From NCBI GenBank assembly GCA_029243855.1, contig JAQWRG010000084.1, positions 1 through 33,967 of the forward strand: a DNA stretch of 33,967 nt. Reading direction: 5' to 3'. The notes under the pieces were generated by a model. It did no database searches. It saw nothing but the letters and a program-made list of their open reading frames with translations, and was not told the DNA's origin. The position numbers and the translations under genes were made by a program. Positions 9,570 to 19,259 of the stretch are shown in pieces; positions within the stretch are counted from its first letter, which is position 1; each line of letters opens with the position of its first letter. This DNA comes from Flavobacteriales bacterium. GTDB taxonomy: Bacteria > Bacteroidota > Bacteroidia > Flavobacteriales_D > Parvicellaceae.

Positions 9570-11276
9570 TTGAGCTTAAGAATAATCATCTGTTTTGTTT
9601 TAATATTGACTTTTATATCAATTGATGTGAAAGCGCAGTCGCAAAACGACAATGCTTTTGATGATGCAAAATTTTCTTCCATTCTTATTCAAGGCATTTC
9701 TGCCAAAATTAGTGGCGATTTTTACAGTGCTGATTCATTACTTAAAGTTTGTCTAGACCTGAATCCAAAAAGTGCAGTAAGCTACTTTGAATTATCCAGC
9801 ATTTCATGGGATGAGGGTCAAAAAAACTTAGCCATTGAACAAGCTCAAAAAGCTGTTGAGTTAGCCCCTAAAAACGAATGGTATCTTGCTAATCTTGCTG
9901 TTTTATACAGGGAAATTAAAAACTATCAAAGTGCTGGTATTTGTTTTGAAAAATTGTTCGACAAATACCCTGAAAGAATATCCTATCTATTTTCACTTGC
10001 AGAATGTCAAATGGATAATAAAAGCTATAAAAAAGCGCTTAAAACTTTTAATAAGATTGAGCTCATAAATGGGATTAATCAAGATTTAAGCATTCAGAAA
10101 CATCAAATTTTAGTTTATCTAAAAAAACAAAAAAAAGCGCTTGAAGAATTAAAAAAACTAATTGACTCTCAACCAGAAGATATTAGAAATTATGGGATTT
10201 TAGGCGAGTATTATCAAACCATAGGGAAAGATGAAGAAGCCTATAAGGTTTTTCGAAAAATGATGGTCATGGACTCATCAAATGGATTAGTTAGGTTGTC
10301 GTTGTTTCAATATTATTATAGATCACAACAACATGATTTAGCTGTAAAAGAATTGTTGGCAGTTATGGATTCTCATGAAATTAAAGAAGATGTGAAATTA
10401 GAGATTCTCCTTCAAATATCCTATGAAAAAAACAGTTCCTTTAAAATCTCAGAACTAGAGCTTTTCCTCAATAAATTCTTAGAATTTCATAAACAAAATA
10501 GTGATGCTTTTTTATTATATGCCGATATTAAATTCTTACAAAAAAAAAACGATTCAGCATCTATTTACTTAAGGAAATCACTTGCAATAAACCCTATCCC
10601 ATTTGAAGTTTGGTCTCAGTTAATGACTACCGAATTAGCTGAAAACAATTACTTCAGCGTAATTAAAGATGCTGAAAATGCAATAATTAACCACCCCAAC
10701 CAACCTTTAAGCTACATTATATTAGGTGTCGCTCAATCCTCTATTAAAAACTACACTGATGCACTTAAAAACTTAAAAACGGGTGTTTCTTTGGTTATTG
10801 ATGACTCTTTACTTACTAGCGACTTTGAACATCATATTGGAGATACTTATTATCAATTGGAGGATTTTGAAAATGCTTTTGTTCATTTACATAAAGCAAT
10901 GAATTATAATCCTAATAATCCAGTTTTATTAAATAATTACAGCTACTATTTGTCTGAGCAAAAAAAAGATTTAGCCTTAGCTGAAAAGCTTATATTAAAA
11001 GCATTAATGTTCTACCCAAACAATCCTACTTTTCTAGATACTTATGGGTGGGTGTTGTTTATTAAAGAAGACTATGCTAATGCTGAAATTTGGCTCAACA
11101 AGGCTGTAAACAACAGCACGAAGGAAAATGGTGTAATTTTGGAACATTATGGCGATGTTTTATTTCTTTTAGATAAGAAAGAAGAAGCTATTATTTTTTG
11201 GAAAAAAGCTCAAAAACTGGATGGTGTTTCTGATAAAATTCAAACAAAAATAAATGAAAAGAAATTTATTAAATAA
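9570..11276 (+). CDS. tetratricopeptide repeat protein (exported)
   Basis: N-terminal signal segment, then multiple TPR-like helices (e.g. AVHLHKAMNYNPNNPVLLNNYSYYLSE-type repeats); TTG start. Confidence 0.85.
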   Translation: MSLRIIICFVLILTFISIDVKAQSQNDNAFDDAKFSSILIQGISAKISGDFYSADSLLKVCLDLNPKSAVSYFELSSISWDEGQKNLAIEQAQKAVELAPKNEWYLANLAVLYREIKNYQSAGICFEKLFDKYPERISYLFSLAECQMDNKSYKKALKTFNKIELINGINQDLSIQKHQILVYLKKQKKALEELKKLIDSQPEDIRNYGILGEYYQTIGKDEEAYKVFRKMMVMDSSNGLVRLSLFQYYYRSQQHDLAVKELLAVMDSHEIKEDVKLEILLQISYEKNSSFKISELELFLNKFLEFHKQNSDAFLLYADIKFLQKKNDSASIYLRKSLAINPIPFEVWSQLMTTELAENNYFSVIKDAENAIINHPNQPLSYIILGVAQSSIKNYTDALKNLKTGVSLVIDDSLLTSDFEHHIGDTYYQLEDFENAFVHLHKAMNYNPNNPVLLNNYSYYLSEQKKDLALAEKLILKALMFYPNNPTFLDTYGWVLFIKEDYANAEIWLNKAVNNSTKENGVILEHYGDVLFLLDKKEEAIIFWKKAQKLDGVSDKIQTKINEKKFIK

Positions 11277-12066
11277 TCTTTTTTTATCGGTTGTTTTTGT
11301 TGTGGGAACTTTAGGCTGTAGTGTGTTAAAACCTAATCCAAACAATAAAGACAAAATCAAAACAATAGGTTATAAAAAACTTAAGAATTATATAAATGAA
11401 AATCAATTTAATTATGAATGGTTAAAGCTTAAAGGCGATGCAAATATTGTCTTTAAAGGAGATGAAGAAAAAATCAAAACAAATTTTAGATTACGAAATG
11501 ATAGTATCATATGGATGAATTTTTCTAAAGCAAGTATTCAGCTATTAACCGGTCTTGTTGGAAAAGATTCTTTAAAAGCAGTTATAAAGTATCCTGAAAA
11601 AAAATACTTTTCTGGAACATTTAATGAATTACAGAAAATGATTGCAGTCAATTTATCTTTTAAATTAATTGAGGACCTTTTAACTGGTCGAATGATTGGT
11701 TATGAAAAAAGCAAAAAAACCAATGTCCAAATAAAAGAAAATAAATATTATTTGAAGTACGACATAAAGGATAATGGAACAAACGAAAACAACTATTCTG
11801 TACAATACTGGATCAATCCAAAACTTTTCAAATGCGATAGTATTGTTGTTTCCAGTGCGGCTAATGAAAATATAATGGTTGTTTCATATAATCATTGGAG
11901 CCAAATTGAAAACCAATATTTCCCAATGAAAGTGAATTTTAACTTTACCAATTTGAGCGATACAATAGCCCTTGAATTAAAATACAAGTCGCCCTTGAAA
12001 ATTAATGCACAACAAAATTTCCCATTCAAAGTTTCTGAAAAATATATCCCAATAGTTATTGAATGA
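11254..12066 (+). CDS. DUF4292 family lipoprotein
   Basis: Lipobox VVGTLGCSV, LKGDANIVFKGDEEKIKTNFRLRNDSIIWMNFSK; overlaps TPR gene end and sits upstream of the M23 peptidase as in other Flavobacteriia. Confidence 0.8.
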   Translation: MKRNLLNNLFLSVVFVVGTLGCSVLKPNPNNKDKIKTIGYKKLKNYINENQFNYEWLKLKGDANIVFKGDEEKIKTNFRLRNDSIIWMNFSKASIQLLTGLVGKDSLKAVIKYPEKKYFSGTFNELQKMIAVNLSFKLIEDLLTGRMIGYEKSKKTNVQIKENKYYLKYDIKDNGTNENNYSVQYWINPKLFKCDSIVVSSAANENIMVVSYNHWSQIENQYFPMKVNFNFTNLSDTIALELKYKSPLKINAQQNFPFKVSEKYIPIVIE

Positions 12067-13271
12067 TTAATATAAAACCCATATTAATAACTCTAGGCAT
12101 TATTATTTCCTTTGGACTATCAGCTCAAAAAAGAAGTGATCAACTTAAACTGCAAGAAAAAAAATTAATCAATAAAATTGCCAATACAAAGCTGTTGATT
12201 AAGGAAACTAAAAACTCTGAAAAACTTACCTTAACTGATATTAGCATAATCAATCACCAAATATATTACAGGGAGAAATTAATCTCTAATTATAATTTTC
12301 AACTTAGAAAACTAGATGAAAACATTCATGAAATAAATAGACAAATTATATCGTTAGAAAACACCATTGGGGTTTTAAAAGAAGAGTATCAAAAAATGCT
12401 GATGTATGCTTTTAAAAACAGAAACCCCAATTACAAATACTTATACATTATTTCTTCTTCTAGTTTTTCAGAAGCTTTTCATAGAATGAAGTACATACAG
12501 CATTACGCAGATTATAGAAAAAAACAAATTGAAAGGATTCTGAAAAATCAAATAGATTTAGCTATCGAGAAAGAACTCTTAAGTGCTGAAATAGAAAAAA
12601 AATCCCTATTAGTGGAAACAAAAAAATCTGAAAAAGAAAACTACTTGAATGATAAAAAAACACAAGAAGTATCACTTAAAAAATTAAAAGAAAATGAAGA
12701 TATATTAGTCAAGCAATTGAATGAGCAATCTAAAAAAAGAAAAAAGATATCTTCTGCGATTCGTAAAGCCATAGAAAAAGAAGTTCGTTCAACCATAAAG
12801 GAAAGTAAAACTGCTTCCTTTTCTTTAACTCCTGAGGGAATGGAACTTTCTAAGAGTTTCAACAGTAATAAAGGCCGTCTTTGTTGGCCTGTTGAAAGAG
12901 GTGAAATTAGTAGTAAATATGGCAAACATCGCCATCACTTAGTCAGTACGGCAACAGTTGAAAATAATGGTATTGATATAGTAACCACAAAAAATGCTAA
13001 TGTTAGGGCTATTTTTGGAGGGAAAGTAACTAGTGTGTTGATTATTCCTGGAGCTGGAAAAGTAATAATGGTTAGCCATGGAGAATATAGAACCGTATAC
13101 GCCAACCTACAAGAGGTTTTTGTTAAAAAAGGTGAGCTTTTAAGTGCAAAACAAAATATTGGAAAATTATTAATTAATGAAGAAGGTGTTTCTGAATCTC
13201 ATTTAGAAATATGGAAAATTGCAAGTACTGGCATGAGCACTGTTAACCCTTCATTGTGGCTAAGTAAATAA
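12063..13271 (+). CDS. murein hydrolase activator EnvC-like, coiled coil plus M23 (LytM) peptidase domain
   Basis: Long coiled coil, then LCWPVERGEISSKYGKHRHH...IDIVTTKNANVRAIFGGKV...VIMVSHGEYRTVYANL. Confidence 0.9.
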   Translation: MINIKPILITLGIIISFGLSAQKRSDQLKLQEKKLINKIANTKLLIKETKNSEKLTLTDISIINHQIYYREKLISNYNFQLRKLDENIHEINRQIISLENTIGVLKEEYQKMLMYAFKNRNPNYKYLYIISSSSFSEAFHRMKYIQHYADYRKKQIERILKNQIDLAIEKELLSAEIEKKSLLVETKKSEKENYLNDKKTQEVSLKKLKENEDILVKQLNEQSKKRKKISSAIRKAIEKEVRSTIKESKTASFSLTPEGMELSKSFNSNKGRLCWPVERGEISSKYGKHRHHLVSTATVENNGIDIVTTKNANVRAIFGGKVTSVLIIPGAGKVIMVSHGEYRTVYANLQEVFVKKGELLSAKQNIGKLLINEEGVSESHLEIWKIASTGMSTVNPSLWLSK

Positions 13272-13279
13272 TCATTTCC

Positions 13280-13618
13280 TTACCTTAATTCAATTAATAC
13301 ATCTAGCCCTTTGAATAAATCTGTTTTGTGGACAGATTTTACTTTAATTTTAACATCTCCAAAGTTGAAAATCATTCTATTAACCGTTCTATTTATGGAC
13401 TGACTTAAATAGCCGAGCTTAAACCCTTTATAAAAGACTGCAAGCGCTTGAGAATCCCAAATCCTGGAATTGTCTTTGGCTATCTCTAATTCTATACCGG
13501 GCTTTAGTTTTTCCTTAATGTAAATATAATCGTGTCTGCTCAGTTCTACTAACTGAGTTAATACACCAAGTTTAGGTAGTTCTTGTTTTGGATAAGTGGT
13601 AATAGATAATGTATTCAT
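13280..13618 (-). CDS. HIRAN domain-containing protein
   Basis: KPGIELEIAKDNSRIWDSQALAVFYKGFKLGYLSQSINRTVNRM resembles the HIRAN core (DNPYDxxAVAV...GxxLGYLP). Confidence 0.75.
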   Translation of the reverse strand: MNTLSITTYPKQELPKLGVLTQLVELSRHDYIYIKEKLKPGIELEIAKDNSRIWDSQALAVFYKGFKLGYLSQSINRTVNRMIFNFGDVKIKVKSVHKTDLFKGLDVLIELR

Positions 13619-13620
13619 AA

Positions 13621-13947
13621 TTAGGCTATTTTTAAATTATAGTTAGTATTAATTCCCAGATCTTCTGGTTTTAAAAACATAGAAAAATTCATGTGTTTCT
13701 TTGGAGATACTTCAGCTACTATATCATTATTATTAAATAACCGATTCCATATAGATTTAGATTTTTCATGGCCCATTATTTTTTCACACAGGGTGCTAAA
13801 CTTTAAAAAATCTAAAGGAATATCTGTGAAATACTTTTTATTATTTATTATATATGCTCCATTTAACAATACAGCATTGTCTTCTTTTTCATGAATAATA
13901 TAATGAACTTCAAAAAAATTATTAGTTAGTTGTTCTTGGATTTTCAT
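13621..13947 (-). CDS. hypothetical protein, 2 nt upstream of the HIRAN gene
   Basis: Intact 108-aa ORF; no family recognised. Confidence 0.6.
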   Translation of the reverse strand: MKIQEQLTNNFFEVHYIIHEKEDNAVLLNGAYIINNKKYFTDIPLDFLKFSTLCEKIMGHEKSKSIWNRLFNNNDIVAEVSPKKHMNFSMFLKPEDLGINTNYNLKIA

Positions 13948-14006
13948 AGTGTTGTTTTTAATTACAATACTAATGTCAACAACTACTACGTAAAGTAATT
14001 ACGTGG

Positions 14007-14465
14007 TTATCTAATGAAGGACTTATAGTCTAATTCATAACTTTCTTCAACTGGGATTTTAACGCCTATTCCAAAGGCTTTTACCTTAAGTTTTCCATCC
14101 AGTTTTAAATGCATTTTTTTTCCCAGCAAAACATCTAAAGACTTAAAAAGGCTTTTTGCAAGATTGGATTTAGTTGTATTAATGGCAAACCTTAATTCAG
14201 AGGTTTCTAAAGCGGGCAAAACAGACTTTTCTCTTACGCTTATATCACCTAGTTCATTTGAGTTTACAAACGCTAAAATATTTGCCTTTTTAATGGAAAT
14301 TTTAAACTTATTAGGATTGTACACAGAAACTGAAACGCACATGGGTGAACATGACTTATCCTCGCTAAATGCAACGTTATTTAAGCCTTTAAACTCAACT
14401 GGCTTGTATGAGATGCAAGATGATAAACAAATGGTTAAAACAAATAAAAAAACGCTTATTCGCAT
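14007..14465 (-). CDS. LEA type 2-like lipoprotein
   Basis: Lipobox LTICLSSCISY; VSVYNPNKFKISIKKANILAFVNSNELGD LEA2-like segment. Confidence 0.75.
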   Translation of the reverse strand: MRISVFLFVLTICLSSCISYKPVEFKGLNNVAFSEDKSCSPMCVSVSVYNPNKFKISIKKANILAFVNSNELGDISVREKSVLPALETSELRFAINTTKSNLAKSLFKSLDVLLGKKMHLKLDGKLKVKAFGIGVKIPVEESYELDYKSFIR

Positions 14466-14467
14466 GA

Positions 14468-15853
14468 CTATTTTTTGTTTAGCGCAGCAAAATTTTGATA
14501 GAACAATGGAATTGTTTCAATTCCTTTATAAAAATTAAACAGGCCATAATGTTCATTTGGAGAATGAATTACATCCGAGTCTAATCCAAAGCCTAATAAA
14601 ATTGTTTTGAGTCCTAAAACCTCTTCAAACATGGGGACAATAGGAATACTTCCCCCACTTCTAACTGGGATTGGCGTTTTCCCAAAAGAAGTTTCCATGG
14701 CTTGTTTTGCAGCCATAAATCCAGTAAAGTCAGTAGGAATTACTACCCCTTCTCCACCATGGTGAGGAGTAACTTTAACCTTAACTGACGATGGAGCAAT
14801 TTTTTCAAAATGAGTTGAAAACAACTCGGTAATTTTTTCCGATTTTTGATTGGGAACTAAACGCATAGAAATCTTAGCATAGGCTTTTGACGGCAACACA
14901 GTCTTAGCGCCATCACCGGTATATCCTCCCCAAATTCCATTTACATCTAAAGCAGGTCTTATTGATGTTCTCTCATTAGTAGAAAAACCTTTTTCTCCAG
15001 AAACATCACCAATATTTAAATCTTCTTTGTAATACTCAACATCAAATGGTGCTTTTGCCATTTCTTGTCTTTCATTAGGTGAAACCTCTTGTACATCATC
15101 ATAGAATCCAGGTATATTTATTGCCCCTGAATCGTCATGCAAAGAAGCTATCATTTTAGATAAAATATTGATTGGATTTGCAACACCACCGCCATAAAGT
15201 CCAGAATGTAAATCTCTATTAGGTCCTGTAACTTCAACCTCAACATAACTTAGCCCTCTAAGGCCAACGCAAATTGATGGAGTATTGTTGGCAATGATTC
15301 CCGTATCTGAAACCAAAACAACATCAGCTTTTAATAAAGTTGTATTTTCTCTAACAAAAGTTTCTAAGTTTGCCGAACCAACCTCCTCTTCACCTTCAAA
15401 CATAAACTTAACGTTACAAGGTAAGTTGTTTGTTTTAAGCATGGCCTCAAATGCCTTAACGTGCATATACATTTGCCCCTTATCGTCACAGGCTCCTCTA
15501 GCAAAAACAGCTCCATCAGGATGAATGGATGTTTCTTTGACAATCGGTTCAAACGGATCAGAATCCCACAATTCATAAGGGTCTGCTGGTTGAACATCGT
15601 AATGCCCGTATACCAATATCGTTGGAAGTTGTTCGTCAATAATTTTATCGGCATAAACTATTGGATGTCCCGCTGTTTCATGAATACAAATGTTTTCTGC
15701 TCCCGCCAATTGTAATTTTTCTTCTAAAAATTGGGCTCCTTTAAGTACTTCATTTTTAAATTTAGGATCGGCACTAAAAGATTGAATTCTTAAAAAATCT
15801 AATAATTCATTTAAAAACTTTTCTTTATTCTCGTTTATGTATTCTTGGACCAT
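14468..15853 (-). CDS. M20 family dipeptidase
   Basis: ILVYGHYDVQPADPYELWDSDPFEP, GACDDKGQMYMHVKA, MFEGEEEVGSANLE motifs. Confidence 0.95.
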   Translation of the reverse strand: MVQEYINENKEKFLNELLDFLRIQSFSADPKFKNEVLKGAQFLEEKLQLAGAENICIHETAGHPIVYADKIIDEQLPTILVYGHYDVQPADPYELWDSDPFEPIVKETSIHPDGAVFARGACDDKGQMYMHVKAFEAMLKTNNLPCNVKFMFEGEEEVGSANLETFVRENTTLLKADVVLVSDTGIIANNTPSICVGLRGLSYVEVEVTGPNRDLHSGLYGGGVANPINILSKMIASLHDDSGAINIPGFYDDVQEVSPNERQEMAKAPFDVEYYKEDLNIGDVSGEKGFSTNERTSIRPALDVNGIWGGYTGDGAKTVLPSKAYAKISMRLVPNQKSEKITELFSTHFEKIAPSSVKVKVTPHHGGEGVVIPTDFTGFMAAKQAMETSFGKTPIPVRSGGSIPIVPMFEEVLGLKTILLGFGLDSDVIHSPNEHYGLFNFYKGIETIPLFYQNFAALNKK

Positions 15854-15871
15854 TTATTAAATTTTAGCTTT

Positions 15872-15879
15872 CAAAGATA
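15872..15879 (-). promoter_or_regulatory. candidate Bacteroidetes -7 element TATCTTTG upstream of the M20 dipeptidase
   Basis: Reverse complement of caaagata matches TAnnTTTG; no clear -33 seen. Confidence 0.35.
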
Positions 15880-16017
15880 CATTTCGTTTTTTACTTTATT
15901 AATATTGTCAATAATTTACTTTACACCTACTCTTTTAAAAAGCAACCTTTCATATAAACATGCGTTTTAATTTTGGTTACATACATATATTTTAGGTTTT
16001 TATTTTTCAGCTTTAAC

Positions 16018-17757
16018 ATGAAAAAACATTTCACTTCATTTTTATTATTTTGTATTTTTTTCACCTCTAGTTCTGCGCAAGTTTCAATAACAAACAACAG
16101 TATGACGGTGGCTCAATATGTTCAAACGGTTTTAATTGGAAATGGCGTAAGTGTTTCAAACATACAATTTAATGGAGGCTCTGCCAATGTCAATAATGAA
16201 CAAATTGGTTCTTTTTTAGATAATAATAGTGCAGCAACTGGACTATCTAGTGGTCTTATATTAGGATCAGGGGATGTTCAACTAGCAGGTCAAAACAACA
16301 GTTCTGGTGGCGCTAGTCTTGGAGGAAGCGGTAACATGGGTTCTGATAGTGACCTACAGAGCATAACTGTTAATCAAATTTATGATGAATGTGTAATAGA
16401 GTTTGATTTTATTCCGGAAGGAGATACCATTGCTTTTAATTATGTTTTTGCTTCTGAAGAATATGAAGAGTACGTTTGTGGAAGCGTTAACGATGCATTT
16501 GGTTTTTTTTTAACAGGAATCAATCCAACTGGAGCCAACTACAATGCTAAAAATATAGCATTAATACCCAACCCCAGTAATCCAAGTACTTACACAAACA
16601 CCCCAGTTTCTATTAACACCGTTAATCCAGGTGTCCCTGGTCTTTTTGGGTTCTCTTCAACATGTAGTGCTATTGATCCCAATTGGGCATCATACAACGT
16701 ATTTTACACAAACAATACTACCGGAAATATAGAATACGATGGTAAAACTGTTGTCCTGACAGCTCAAGCAGTTGTTTCTTGTGGCACATCTTATCATATT
16801 AAATTAGCTATAGGGGATGGTGGTGATTCATCCTATGATTCTGGGGTTTTTTTAGAAGAAGGTAGTTTCTCTTCCAACAATATTGGCGTTTCAAGTGGCA
16901 TTGCTGATGGAGATACTATTTTATATGAAGGTTGTAATGCTGCATTTTTCAATTTCGAAAGAGACGATGCTTCTACTGAATTCATTGTTTATTTTGAACT
17001 TGGAGGTACAGCAACTCCTGGACTTGATTACCCAATGATAAATGATAGCTTAGTTATTCCGATAGGTCAATTTTCAGATACCATATTTATTTATCCTACT
17101 CTTGACTCAATTAATGAACCTTCCGAAACAGTTATTTTAAATGTGATTTTTGAACGTTGTTTCGGACAAATGGATACCTCAACTGCAGTGCTTTATATTA
17201 GTGACTATACTCCATTAAGTTTATCAATGCTTGACAGTATAAACATCTGTTCTTCAAACAATGAATATGCCGATTTAGTAGCCGATTGGGATGGAGGAAT
17301 AGATCCGATAGATATTCAATGGACTAATGGTAGCTCTAATGTTTCAGAAATCTCTGTTAGTCCTGATTTAACTTCCTATTTTGGGGTAAGCATTTACGAT
17401 GGGTGCAACAAAGAAATTCATGATTCATGTATCGTTTGGAATCAATGCCCTATTGAACCTATTAATGTTTTTACACCAAATAATGATGGGCAAAACGACT
17501 ACTTCATACCAGTTAATTTAGAACAATACCCTTCTCCATATTTGGTGGTTTTAAACCGTTGGGGAAGAATTGTATACGAAACATCAAATTACCAATACGA
17601 TTGGTCCGGAACCCATTATAAAAGTGGTGAACCACTCCCAGATGGAGTGTATTACTATCAATTGAACCCCAATTCCAATAAATACGAATATGGCAGTTCA
17701 AATAAAGAAGAGTTAAATACAACTATTGCTGGATCGGTTCAAATTATAAAAAATTAA
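16018..17757 (+). CDS. choice-of-anchor L domain protein with Calx-beta-like domain and T9SS type B sorting (gliding motility-associated) C-terminus
   Basis: MKKHFTSFLLFCIFFTSSSAQ signal peptide (ORF track start 15973 is probably too early); FASEEYEEYVCGSVNDAFGFFLTG; GTATPGLDYPMINDSLVIPIGQFSDTI; NVFTPNNDGQNDYF...NRWGRIVYE...DGVYYYQL. Confidence 0.92.
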   Translation: MKKHFTSFLLFCIFFTSSSAQVSITNNSMTVAQYVQTVLIGNGVSVSNIQFNGGSANVNNEQIGSFLDNNSAATGLSSGLILGSGDVQLAGQNNSSGGASLGGSGNMGSDSDLQSITVNQIYDECVIEFDFIPEGDTIAFNYVFASEEYEEYVCGSVNDAFGFFLTGINPTGANYNAKNIALIPNPSNPSTYTNTPVSINTVNPGVPGLFGFSSTCSAIDPNWASYNVFYTNNTTGNIEYDGKTVVLTAQAVVSCGTSYHIKLAIGDGGDSSYDSGVFLEEGSFSSNNIGVSSGIADGDTILYEGCNAAFFNFERDDASTEFIVYFELGGTATPGLDYPMINDSLVIPIGQFSDTIFIYPTLDSINEPSETVILNVIFERCFGQMDTSTAVLYISDYTPLSLSMLDSINICSSNNEYADLVADWDGGIDPIDIQWTNGSSNVSEISVSPDLTSYFGVSIYDGCNKEIHDSCIVWNQCPIEPINVFTPNNDGQNDYFIPVNLEQYPSPYLVVLNRWGRIVYETSNYQYDWSGTHYKSGEPLPDGVYYYQLNPNSNKYEYGSSNKEELNTTIAGSVQIIKN

Positions 17758-19259
17758 ATCAAACTTTTACCAGTCATTTCCTTGGCTTGATCTATTCCCA
17801 TTAAAGACAGTATTGTAGGTGCAACATCTGCTAAAATTCCATCTTTAATCTCTTTAATTTCATTATCAACAACAACCATTGGAACTAAATTAAGGGTGTG
17901 AGCAGTATGTGGAGTACCGTCTTCGTGAAACATTATATCCGCATTGCCATGATCTGCAATAACCACTAAACTATAATTGTTTTTTAGTGCAACATGCATG
18001 ACCTCACTCAAACAAGAATCAACCGTTTCACAGGCTTTTACAATTGCTTTTGGCACACCAGTATGACCAACCATATCTGGATTAGCAAAATTTAAACATA
18101 TAAAGTCTGGTGATTTTGTTTCTATGGCTGATTTAACCAAATTAGTAATTTGGTGAGCACTCATTTCTGGCTTTAAGTCGTATGTAGAAACTTTTGGCGA
18201 ATCTGCCATTTTTCTAAATTCACCATTAAATTGTTGCTCTCTACCCCCACTAAAAAAATACGTAACATGAGGGTATTTTTCTGTTTCGGCTATTCTTAAC
18301 TGAGTTTTATTATTGGTGCTTATAACCTCACCAATTGTATTTTTAAGATTCTCTTTATCGTAAACAACATGAATATTTTTAAATGCTTTATCATAATTAG
18401 TCATGGTAAGATAATGCAATTTGAGGGGTCGCATTTCATAATTTAAATACTCTTGTTGAGTTAATGCAGAAGTAATTTGCCTACATCTATCTGTCCTAAA
18501 ATTAAAACACAAAACCACATCATTTTCAGCTATACGGCCGTCAACACCTTTTATATTGTAAGGCTCTACAAATTCATCAGTAATGTTGTTTGCATAACTA
18601 TGGTTCATAGCTTCAACCCCATTCTCAACCTCTTCCCCTTTTCCAAACAAAAGTAAATCGTATGCTTTTTTAATTCTTTCCCATCTTTGATCTCTATCCA
18701 TAGCATAGTAGCGTCCTATTACACTTGCAATACGAATTGAAGTTTTGTTGATTTTTTCCTCTAACTCTTTTATAACTGGTAAAGCTGATTTTGGGCTAGC
18801 ATCTCTACCATCAGTAAAAGCATGAATAAAAACACGCTCTGCCTGATTTGTAGTTAATAAATCACACAAAGCTAAAAGATGCTTAAAGGAGGAATGTACT
18901 CCACCTTCAGAAACTAATCCCATTAGATGGATTTTAACTCCCTTTTTCTTCGCATAGACTAAGGCGTTAATAATGGTTGCTTCATTAAAAAAGGACCCGT
19001 CATCAACAGCATTGTTAATTCTTAATAAATCTTGATAAACAATTCTTCCTGCTCCAATATTTAAATGTCCAACTTCTGAATTCCCCATTTGACCTTCAGG
19101 TAATCCAACCTTTGAACCGTAGGTGATTAATTTACTATTGGGGTAGTTGCTTATTAAACTGTCAAAACAAGGTGTTTTGGCCAGATGAACCCCGTCTGAT
19201 TTATTTCCTTCTCCTAATCCCCAACCATCAAGGATAATTAACGCTACTTTATTTGACAT
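17754..19259 (-). CDS. gpmI: 2,3-bisphosphoglycerate-independent phosphoglycerate mutase
   Basis: ALIILDGWGLG, GNSEVGHLNIGAGRIVYQDLLRI, HAFTDGRDASP, VVIADHGNADIM motifs. Confidence 0.98.
   Translation of the reverse strand: MSNKVALIILDGWGLGEGNKSDGVHLAKTPCFDSLISNYPNSKLITYGSKVGLPEGQMGNSEVGHLNIGAGRIVYQDLLRINNAVDDGSFFNEATIINALVYAKKKGVKIHLMGLVSEGGVHSSFKHLLALCDLLTTNQAERVFIHAFTDGRDASPKSALPVIKELEEKINKTSIRIASVIGRYYAMDRDQRWERIKKAYDLLLFGKGEEVENGVEAMNHSYANNITDEFVEPYNIKGVDGRIAENDVVLCFNFRTDRCRQITSALTQQEYLNYEMRPLKLHYLTMTNYDKAFKNIHVVYDKENLKNTIGEVISTNNKTQLRIAETEKYPHVTYFFSGGREQQFNGEFRKMADSPKVSTYDLKPEMSAHQITNLVKSAIETKSPDFICLNFANPDMVGHTGVPKAIVKACETVDSCLSEVMHVALKNNYSLVVIADHGNADIMFHEDGTPHTAHTLNLVPMVVVDNEIKEIKDGILADVAPTILSLMGIDQAKEMTGKSLI

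Noticed and set aside
15364-15715. Overlapping short ORFs in the M20 dipeptidase region
   Set aside because: Shadow frames of a well-supported M20 dipeptidase
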